Part shown: piece by piece, positions 5,906-11,795 of the stretch | How positions within the stretch are numbered: the stretch's first letter is position 1 | How the letters are laid out: each line of letters opens with the position of its first letter | DNA from: SAR324 cluster bacterium | GTDB taxonomy: Bacteria; SAR324; NAC60-12 | Assembly: GCA_028822475.1 (NCBI GenBank) | Contig: JAPKDT010000013.1 | Location: 1 to 16,072, forward strand | Length of the DNA: 16,072 nt | Direction of reading: 5' to 3' | Notes under the pieces: model-generated | Told to the model about the DNA's origin: nothing | Database searches by the model: none | The model's input: only the letters and a program-made list of their open reading frames with translations | Position numbers and translations under genes: made by a program

Positions 5906-7888
5906 TTACTTTTTGCCTTCCCAATGTACTTTAACCATCCTTTCCGGACTTAGTTTCTGCAAAAAAGAACATTTTTCTTTATGGATGGTGATTACTCTCT
6001 CTTGAGTGAGGTAGCCCAGAATGGCCTGGTTTTTCAAAGGAGAGCAGCAGCGTGCGATGCGTGTCAACACATTATCCATACCATCCACTATAATCGTGCC
6101 GCCGGAGGATGCAGAAGTTATTTTCTTTTTGCTGGACTTGAGTTTTGTTTCAGCGGGTTTTTGAGTTTCCACACTTGAGCTTGCTGGAGCGGAGTTTTGA
6201 TCATCGACAAACCATCGTCTAACTTCTTCACTGCGAATGGAACCATCGCCTATGCAAAATAAGATGTGATCAAACTCCTGATTTTTACGCTGACGTGATT
6301 CATGTTCTATGCGTCCCTCCCTGACCAGGCGATTCAGGTGAAGACCGTGATTGCGGAATTCCCGCTCCAGAATTTCCAAACCCTCTTTTCTACGACTTTC
6401 CCGACCTCGCTCGTGCAAAGCATGTTTTATTTTGTTGCGGGCGTGGCGTGTTTTTACAAATTCGAGCCATTCTTTCCGTGGTTCCTGCCGTGGTGAGGTC
6501 AGTATTTCTACTGTATCTCCGCTGTGCAGACTGCTGTCAAGCCGTGTAATCCTCCCATTAGCTTTTGCGCCGGTCATGCGGTTACCAACTTCTGTGTGAA
6601 TTGCATAAGCAAAATCAACCGGTGTCGCGGTTTGAGGCAACTCCCGGATTTCCCTTGCGGGAGTCATGACGTAAATATTGTCACTGAACAAATCAATCAG
6701 CGGCATCGTTTCGTCCACAGTGTCAGTTTTAGTTTTTTCTAGCAGTGATTCTGCGATTAGTTCTGCAGTTTTTTCTGTAGGCGCTTGCCTTTTTTCCTTG
6801 TAAAGCCAGTGTGCTGCAACCCCGTATTCAGCAATACGATGCATTTTATGAGTCCGTATTTGAATTTCAATTGGCCTTGAATATCCAGGGTCATCATCCC
6901 GCAAATCTGTTACTGTTGTGTGAAGTGACTGATATCCGTTGGATTTAGGTTTGACAATGTAGTCTTTGAAACGATTTTTTACTGGAACCCAATTTTCATG
7001 AATGAAACTCAGTGCCGCATAACAATCATCAACATCTTCGACCACAATACGAAATGCGATCAAATCCTGTATACGTTCAATATCGTTCTCCACTTTCTCA
7101 AGTTTTTGAAAAATCGAATAAAAACGTTTGTAACGTCCCTGAACTTCATTGCTAATGCCAGCCTGTTTTAAAATCAGTTGAACTTTTGCTAATATTCTTT
7201 CAACATTTTCAGAACGCACACTTCGTTTTCGAGCGATTTTTTTCTTTAAAAGCTGAAATTTTTCATATTCCAACTGCCTGAATGCACTATCTTCCAACTC
7301 AGACTTGATCCAGAAAATCCCTAACCGTCCTGCTAACGGTGCATGTACATGCAGCGCAGTCCACGCGGTAGCATCCCTCTTTTTTGGAGGAAGTGCTTCC
7401 AATTGCTCCAATTTTTGCAACTGCAGCACCAGGAAAACTGCGAGCAACTGGACGTCTGCTAACACAGTCAGGAGCATCCGCAGGGTCAGTTCTGCCTGCT
7501 CCAGATTTTTTGGTCGTTCAGGGAATTGATGCACCTTGAGCAACCTCTGATAAAGCGCAATTGCTTCCTCACAAATTTGTCTGGATTCATCAGAAAATTT
7601 TTTTTCAAAATCTTCAGGTATATCTTCTGCTTGCTGATATCGTAAAAAGAGCAGTGCCGACAGCAGAAGGGGAGGGTTCAAAGAAAGTTGTGCGAGTTTT
7701 TGCAGGAGAGAATCTGCGGATTCAGGATCCGTTTGATCTGAATACCAATCTTCAAAAATTCTGTTAACTTCCGGATTTGTTGAATAAATTTCTGGGACAG
7801 ATTTTTTTTTGTTTTCCGCGGACTTGTCAGTGCCGATTGTCGGTGACAAAGCGTTTTGTGAAAGTTTAGTTCCGGAAAATTTACTCAT
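5906..7888 (-). CDS. rel: RelA/SpoT-family (p)ppGpp synthetase with degenerate HD domain and no ACT domain
   Basis: This 660-residue RelA/SpoT homologue makes the stringent-response alarmone (p)ppGpp from ATP and GTP/GDP. The N-terminal domain aligns with the hydrolase fold but the HD motif is gone: where hydrolases read ALLHDxxED, this has ALLFLRYQQAED (78-89), and the LADR motif is also lost. The synthetase domain looks intact: GRYKRFYS at 251-258, Asp275 in QDLIAFRI, the RXKD motif RFKD at 306-309, NGYQSLHT at 317-324 and EIQIRT at 341-346. A TGS domain (about 398-464) and a Cys-containing zinc-finger region (about 598-657, RCCSPL at 613-618) follow. The protein ends there, with no ACT domain and no room for one before trkH. 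I chose the ATG at 7886-7888; the frame stays open to an ATG at 7957, but that would overlap the upstream Nudix gene by 47 bases. It sits 22 bases after that gene, likely one operon. Confidence 0.93.
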   Translation of the reverse strand: MSKFSGTKLSQNALSPTIGTDKSAENKKKSVPEIYSTNPEVNRIFEDWYSDQTDPESADSLLQKLAQLSLNPPLLLSALLFLRYQQAEDIPEDFEKKFSDESRQICEEAIALYQRLLKVHQFPERPKNLEQAELTLRMLLTVLADVQLLAVFLVLQLQKLEQLEALPPKKRDATAWTALHVHAPLAGRLGIFWIKSELEDSAFRQLEYEKFQLLKKKIARKRSVRSENVERILAKVQLILKQAGISNEVQGRYKRFYSIFQKLEKVENDIERIQDLIAFRIVVEDVDDCYAALSFIHENWVPVKNRFKDYIVKPKSNGYQSLHTTVTDLRDDDPGYSRPIEIQIRTHKMHRIAEYGVAAHWLYKEKRQAPTEKTAELIAESLLEKTKTDTVDETMPLIDLFSDNIYVMTPAREIRELPQTATPVDFAYAIHTEVGNRMTGAKANGRITRLDSSLHSGDTVEILTSPRQEPRKEWLEFVKTRHARNKIKHALHERGRESRRKEGLEILEREFRNHGLHLNRLVREGRIEHESRQRKNQEFDHILFCIGDGSIRSEEVRRWFVDDQNSAPASSSVETQKPAETKLKSSKKKITSASSGGTIIVDGMDNVLTRIARCCSPLKNQAILGYLTQERVITIHKEKCSFLQKLSPERMVKVHWEGKK

Positions 7889-7910
7889 TTGCAGACTTGC
7901 TGAAAAATAT

Positions 7911-8510
7911 TTACAAGAGTCCTTGTGCCATGAAATAAGTATAAAGTTTGACGTCAAATAGAACGTCCTTTTCCGTCTCTTCGTTGAAAAATGCTGATAT
8001 TTCTTCTGGATATTTCAGAAAAACGGTAATGAATTCTTCGGGTTCATTTTTAGCAACAGGCTGTTGATTCTCCGGCAGCATTTCGTCAACTGAAAGGTAA
8101 GCAAATGAAACTGTTTCAGAAAGAATGCCTGGTGATGATAACAAGTTTGGGCTGATATTTTCGACTCTACCAACATAACCTGTTTCTTCCAAAAGTTCAC
8201 GTGTCGCGGTTGTTTCAGGATTTTCGCCGTGATCAACCAGACCGGCTGGAAATTCTAAGATGTAGGAATCCGTAGGCGGTCGAAACTGCCGTATTAAAAT
8301 ATATCGTCCAGAAGGTTTTAATTTTGCGATTATAATTACCGCTGCGGCCCGGTGTTTACGATGGAGACCTTCCCATTTTCGGACTTGTTTTTCGTCATCT
8401 TCATAGCTGAATTCAACCATCTCGGACCAGCGTCCACTGTAGAGTAGTTGTTCCTTAAGAACATGGCTGGTACCAGCTTTTACGGGTTTTTTGGTGGTGA
8501 TATTTGACAT
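7911..8510 (-). CDS. Nudix hydrolase, ADP-ribose pyrophosphatase-like
   Basis: Nudix enzymes cleave nucleoside diphosphates linked to another moiety. The Nudix box Gx5Ex7REUxEExGU is complete: Gly90, Glu96, then RELLEETGY at 104-112, with the Mg2+-binding glutamates at 105, 108 and 109. The wider pattern (RAAAVIIIAKL near 54, LIRQFRPP at 72-79, EFPAGLVD at 86-93, SSPGILSE at 125-132) is that of the ADP-ribose pyrophosphatase (NudF/NUDT5) branch, which makes AMP and ribose-5-phosphate. Exact substrate is not proven. I start it at the ATG at 8508-8510 (199 residues); an upstream ATG at 8600 adds 30 residues that look unlike this family. No Shine-Dalgarno precedes it. It is the first gene of a probable operon with rel, placing two nucleotide-metabolising enzymes together. 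Confidence 0.88.
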   Translation of the reverse strand: MSNITTKKPVKAGTSHVLKEQLLYSGRWSEMVEFSYEDDEKQVRKWEGLHRKHRAAAVIIIAKLKPSGRYILIRQFRPPTDSYILEFPAGLVDHGENPETTATRELLEETGYVGRVENISPNLLSSPGILSETVSFAYLSVDEMLPENQQPVAKNEPEEFITVFLKYPEEISAFFNEETEKDVLFDVKLYTYFMAQGLL

Positions 8511-8570
8511 TAATAATTGAGAAAAAATTAAAATACGTTTTTGCCTAAAAGTTGTTATCCTGCAGTGAGC

Positions 8571-8600
8571 TGTATAAAAAGATAGCTGATTTACCGACAA
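8571..8600 (-). promoter_or_regulatory. Candidate promoter for the Nudix-rel operon
   Basis: On the minus strand TTGTCG (8595-8600) and TATACA (8571-8576) are 18 bases apart, each matching four of six consensus positions. The -10 is 60 bases upstream of the chosen Nudix start. The palindrome at 8601-8617 abuts the -35 box. Pattern match only. Confidence 0.3.
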
Positions 8601-8617
8601 TCACAATCCAATTGTGA
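8601..8617. promoter_or_regulatory. Perfect 7-bp-arm palindrome, candidate operator between Nudix gene and rlmH
   Basis: TCACAAT, three bases, ATTGTGA: a perfect dyad of 17 bases in the divergent promoter region. It touches the candidate -35 of the Nudix-rel promoter and ends 13 bases before the candidate -35 of the rlmH promoter, a position suited to a dimeric regulator acting on one or both genes. The binding protein is unknown. Confidence 0.35.
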
Positions 8618-8630
8618 AAATGTTTTTGCG

Positions 8631-8659
8631 TTGTCTTTTGCAGGTGTCTGCAATATTAT
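8631..8659 (+). promoter_or_regulatory. Candidate sigma70-type promoter for rlmH with inverted repeat in its spacer
   Basis: TTGTCT (8631-8636, four of six) and TATTAT (8654-8659, five of six) are exactly 17 bases apart and lie 55 bases before the rlmH ATG. The spacer contains the perfect inverted repeat TTGCAG-GTGT-CTGCAA (8638-8653), which fills the space between the two boxes. A protein bound there would occlude RNA polymerase, so it is a candidate operator. Confidence 0.45.
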
Positions 8660-8714
8660 TCGGCTAATGGAAATTAATATTTGAAAACCTGCTAAAGGGA
8701 AGTTGACTGCAATT

Positions 8715-9188
8715 ATGAGATGTATCCGTTTGATCTGGATTGGAAAAACGCAGCTTCCTTTCGTACAGGACGGGATCAGTGTTTACCTGAAAAAGCTGTC
8801 GCATTACATCAAGGTTGAGACAGAAGAAATACGACCTGCCAAATATGCTTCAGGTACAGTTGAGCAGTGGCGCCGCCAGGAAACTGAAAAATTATTGAAG
8901 CGTCTGGATCCGACAGAGTTGAACGTATTTTTGGATGAAAACGGCAAACGGCAGACTTCAACTGGCTTAGCCCAGTGGTTCGAAAAACAAATGCCGCTTG
9001 GTTGGCCGAGAGTTAACTTTGTCATTGGAGGCGCATATGGTTTTGAGAAGTCTCTGCTGCCAGATAATGTTACTTATTTGCGTCTTTCCGACATGACATT
9101 TACACATCAAATAGTACGGTTGATTTTACTGGAACAGCTTTATCGTGCTTTCACTATTATTCGTGGAGAACCGTATCATCATGCTTGA
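8715..9188 (+). CDS. rlmH: 23S rRNA (pseudouridine1915-N3)-methyltransferase RlmH
   Basis: RlmH is a SPOUT methyltransferase that uses S-adenosylmethionine to methylate pseudouridine 1915 in helix 69 of 23S rRNA on the assembled ribosome. The 157-residue length matches E. coli RlmH (155). The C-terminal trefoil-knot signatures are clear: FVIGGAYGF at residues 102-110, LSDMTFTHQIVRLILLEQLY at 124-143, and the terminal GEPYHH. The family N-terminal pattern (MxIRLIxIGK) fixes the start at the ATG at 8715; the in-frame TTG at 8703 adds four residues and sits directly against the only purine run (AAAGGGAAG, 8694-8702), which for the ATG start lies 12 bases away. Family neighbours such as rsfS or nadD are absent. 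The next gene starts 36 bases downstream. Confidence 0.95.
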   Translation: MRCIRLIWIGKTQLPFVQDGISVYLKKLSHYIKVETEEIRPAKYASGTVEQWRRQETEKLLKRLDPTELNVFLDENGKRQTSTGLAQWFEKQMPLGWPRVNFVIGGAYGFEKSLLPDNVTYLRLSDMTFTHQIVRLILLEQLYRAFTIIRGEPYHHA

Positions 9189-9224
9189 AGCAGATTTATA
9201 GTTTAAAATTACTTAAACCACACT

Positions 9225-10496
9225 ATGAAACGTTTATTATTAATAGCACTCACCTTATTGCTTTTGGGCAGTATGGGGTATTTTGCTACGCAAAACAGTC
9301 ACAATGTGTCTCTGAATTTGTTTGGAAATTTCTCCATCCAGTTATCGGTTTGGATGGTCATTGCAAGCTCATTTGTTGCAGGTTGGGCGGTGACGGAACT
9401 TTGGCAATTTATCTCGCACCCTCAGCGTTTTGTGCAGAGTTTCCTGGGAAAATATTCTCAATACAAGGACAACAAAAAACTGCAGCTGACACAAAAATTT
9501 GAAAAGGCGTCTTTGATGCGTGACCCTAAACAAGTCCGTAAAAATTTTAGTAAGCTGGATAATGATAAAACACCATTGTCCATACGCATGCAGTATCTTG
9601 AACAGTTGCGATACGAAAACAGCGCGGAAGAACTGCTGGTTAAATATGCAGATCTTCGTGCTAAATATCAGGGTAATTTACAGGTTTTATTACCATATTT
9701 AAAACTCTCCTGTGAGGTCAGCGAATGGGATCTTGTAGAGCGCTTGAGTCATGAAATCCTGCGGATAACACCGGGACATCCGGATGCCCTGGAAGGTCTA
9801 CGGCAATTTCATATTGCCAGACAGAATTGGGTAGCCTGCATAGAACAGGAACGGGATTTGTTGAAAAAATACAGCGGCAGTCTCATGACAAAAGACCTTG
9901 CGCTGGAGCACGAAGAGCATTTACAAAAAGCCCTTCGGCAGGATCCAAATTGTTTGAAAAGTTGGTCTTTCCGCTATCTGCCTCAAAAAAGAGACAGAAA
10001 AAACGATAAACCTCATGAAGCCGTCGGAGAGGCAGCGCAACTTCAAAAGTCAGGGATGTTTTTGGATGCAGGTCGAGTTTTGAAAGATGCTTTTGCGAGC
10101 ACGGCTTCTCCGGAACTGCTGGGGTCCTTGGAGAATGTTTATCAAGAAAGCGGAGCTGATGAACAAATTCTGGAAATGATCGGCGGACTTCATAATTCGC
10201 GCCAACGCTCAATTCCAGCTTCACTGCTTTTTGCTAAACTGCTCTATCTAAATGAACGGATCGATGAAGCATCGAAAGTTTTGAGTGAAGTCAATTTGCC
10301 CATAAGCACAACTAAGTTTCAATTAACTAAACTTGGAGCAAAAGAGAAAGGCCAGCAGATGACAGAAGAATGGGGGGATTTGTATCATGCCCTTCGTTTT
10401 TTAATTGCTGTCCGTCAAGACCGTTCTGAAGATGCTCTGCAGGAAGCAAAACCTCTGCTTCGTGAAGCAAAATTAATGGGAATGATTTCTGGATGA
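9225..10496 (+). CDS. LapA-like membrane domain fused to a TPR-like region
   Basis: The 423-residue protein begins with a LapA-type (DUF1049) domain: a membrane helix at about residues 3-21, the family motif FATQNSHNVSLNLFG (20-34), and a second helix at about 39-61. The remaining 360 residues are soluble, helical and repetitive, with helix pairs spaced like tetratricopeptide repeats (for example around 135-205 and 265-345, including ILRITPGHPDALEGLRQF). In E. coli the LapA and LapB proteins, which tune lipopolysaccharide synthesis through FtsH and LpxC, are separate; LapB is a TPR protein with a C-terminal Cys4 metal-binding domain. Here both kinds of module are in one chain, but no Cys4 domain is present. 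A LapB-like scaffold role is inference. The stop codon overlaps the recO start by four bases (ATGA), showing translational coupling. No Shine-Dalgarno sequence precedes its ATG. Confidence 0.72.
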   Translation: MKRLLLIALTLLLLGSMGYFATQNSHNVSLNLFGNFSIQLSVWMVIASSFVAGWAVTELWQFISHPQRFVQSFLGKYSQYKDNKKLQLTQKFEKASLMRDPKQVRKNFSKLDNDKTPLSIRMQYLEQLRYENSAEELLVKYADLRAKYQGNLQVLLPYLKLSCEVSEWDLVERLSHEILRITPGHPDALEGLRQFHIARQNWVACIEQERDLLKKYSGSLMTKDLALEHEEHLQKALRQDPNCLKSWSFRYLPQKRDRKNDKPHEAVGEAAQLQKSGMFLDAGRVLKDAFASTASPELLGSLENVYQESGADEQILEMIGGLHNSRQRSIPASLLFAKLLYLNERIDEASKVLSEVNLPISTTKFQLTKLGAKEKGQQMTEEWGDLYHALRFLIAVRQDRSEDALQEAKPLLREAKLMGMISG

Positions 10497-11284
10497 AAAT
10501 AATTGAGACAGCTGGAATTGTACTCAAAACAATGGATTTTAAGGAAAAGGACAACATCCTGACTTTTTTAACTCGTGATGCAGGCAAGAAAGCCGGAGTT
10601 CTTCACGGCGGAAAAAGTATACGCTCAGGCAATGCAGCCAAAGCAGAGTTATTTGTCATTAACCATTTTGAGTATTCTGAAAAGCCCAGTACGGATCTGG
10701 TACGTATCCGCAAGTGTGAATTGCTGGAAAGTTTTCCGTCTCTACGTAAAAATTATTCGAAATTTCTACATGCAAACTATTTTTCGGAATTGCTGCTGCA
10801 GTGTGAAATTCCAGCGAATGAATCTCATGAATATTTTGATTTGTTGAATCAAACATTCTCTCAACTTTCAAATGCTAAAACAGGAATTGAAATAAAATTC
10901 AATTTTGAACTGCAACTGCTGAATCTACTAGGAATCCAACCTAATTTGGAAACTTGCGTCCAATGCGAAGATGAGCTTTGGCAGAAGCAATCTGGAAGAA
11001 ATCTGTCGCCGAAATTTACTGTTCCATATCAGTTGGACGCAGGACTTGGAGGCATCCGTTGTCCAAGATGCTGTATCAGCAATTCCTCTTCCGTTTATCT
11101 GCATCCGGGAAGTCTGGCCTTTTTCCGTGAGCGGCACACCACGCTGCATGATAACTCAGCAATCCGGCCGACACACAATAATTTAAAGGAACTTGACCAA
11201 GCGATCTTTGTATACTTCAGACATTATTTTGGCAGGAACCTCAAGTCTCACGCACTTCTGAAGGAGAACTCATGGAAAAATTAG
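10493..11284 (+). CDS. recO: DNA repair protein RecO
   Basis: RecO works with RecR and RecF to load RecA on SSB-coated single-stranded DNA during gap repair and recombination. The 263-residue product has the family order: an N-terminal OB-fold beginning ETAGIVLKTMDFKEKDNILT (residues 5-24), a helical middle, and a zinc finger of two pairs, CVQC at 155-158 and CPRC at 190-193. The conserved basic GGK near residue 39-41 is kept, while the usual GARR-type segment is not obvious. Length is typical (about 240-270). The ATG overlaps the preceding LapA-TPR gene by four bases, and the 3' end overlaps msrA by 13 bases, so translation of the three is likely coupled. Recognised with good confidence by the N-terminal motif plus the zinc finger. 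Confidence 0.9.
   Translation: MKIIETAGIVLKTMDFKEKDNILTFLTRDAGKKAGVLHGGKSIRSGNAAKAELFVINHFEYSEKPSTDLVRIRKCELLESFPSLRKNYSKFLHANYFSELLLQCEIPANESHEYFDLLNQTFSQLSNAKTGIEIKFNFELQLLNLLGIQPNLETCVQCEDELWQKQSGRNLSPKFTVPYQLDAGLGGIRCPRCCISNSSSVYLHPGSLAFFRERHTTLHDNSAIRPTHNNLKELDQAIFVYFRHYFGRNLKSHALLKENSWKN
11261..11266 (+). promoter_or_regulatory. Strong ribosome binding site for msrA inside recO
   Basis: AAGGAG lies five bases before the msrA ATG, within the last codons of recO. It is one of only two clear Shine-Dalgarno sequences in the window and fixes the msrA start, confirming the 13-base overlap of the two genes. Confidence 0.7.
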
Positions 11285-11790
11285 TATCCGCAACACTGGG
11301 CGGAGGTTGTTTCTGGTGTCTGGAAGCAGTCTATTCCAGAATTGATGGAGTCAAAGCTATAGCACCTGGTTTTGCAGGCGGGATTAATCAAGATCCTACT
11401 TACGAGCAGGTTTGCACAGGTGAAACAGGACATGCTGAAGTGATACGAATTAGCTTTGATCCGGATAAAACAAGTTATGAGGCACTGCTTGATTGGTTTT
11501 GGCGTTGCCACGATCCAACCACTCTTAACCGGCAGGGCGGTGACGAAGGGACGCAATATAGATCAGTAATTTTCTATGAAAATGAAATGCAAAAAACCGC
11601 AGCTTATGAGTCAAAAAAAGCTACCGGAGCATCTGCAATCTTTGATAATCCTATTGTCACGGAAATCAGCGAACTTCCAGAATTTTTTCCGGCAGAAGAT
11701 TATCATCATGATTATTACAGCAACAACTCAAATGCAGGTTACTGCACATATATTATTCAGCCAAAACTCGAGAAGTTAAAGCTGGAGTAA
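11272..11790 (+). CDS. msrA: Peptide methionine sulfoxide reductase MsrA
   Basis: MsrA reduces the S epimer of methionine sulfoxide in proteins or free methionine, repairing oxidative damage in the cytoplasm with thioredoxin as donor. The 172-residue product carries the catalytic signature GGGCFWCLEA at residues 10-19 with nucleophile Cys13, the conserved GYxGG-like segment replaced here by GFAGG (33-37), TGxTGHAE as TGETGHAE, the aromatic Asp-x-Thr-x-x-Asn block HDPTTLNRQG, the GTQYRS block, the acidic-aromatic FFPAEDYHHDY and a resolving cysteine at 158 in GYCTY. Length is typical for a stand-alone MsrA; there is no fused MsrB. The start is set by a strong AAGGAG five bases upstream, overlapping recO. 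The convergent helicase gene ends five bases after its stop. Confidence 0.97.
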   Translation: MEKLVSATLGGGCFWCLEAVYSRIDGVKAIAPGFAGGINQDPTYEQVCTGETGHAEVIRISFDPDKTSYEALLDWFWRCHDPTTLNRQGGDEGTQYRSVIFYENEMQKTAAYESKKATGASAIFDNPIVTEISELPEFFPAEDYHHDYYSNNSNAGYCTYIIQPKLEKLKLE

Positions 11791-11795
11791 ACTTG

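Noticed and set aside
7889..7957. N-terminal extension of Rel to the ATG at 7955-7957
   Set aside because: It overlaps the Nudix gene by 47 bases and the extra 23 residues do not resemble the family; the ATG at 7886-7888 gives tidy operon spacing.
8511..8600. N-terminal extension of the Nudix protein to the ATG at 8598-8600
   Set aside because: The added 30 residues lie before the family domain and would place the start on top of the promoter and palindrome region. I prefer the ATG at 8508-8510, but cannot exclude it.
8703..8714. TTG start for rlmH
   Set aside because: The RlmH family begins at a position matching the ATG at 8715, and the TTG is directly against the purine run with no spacing.
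9185..9502. Overlapping 105-residue frame at the start of the LapA-TPR gene
   Set aside because: It overlaps the better supported LapA-like frame almost entirely and has no recognisable feature.
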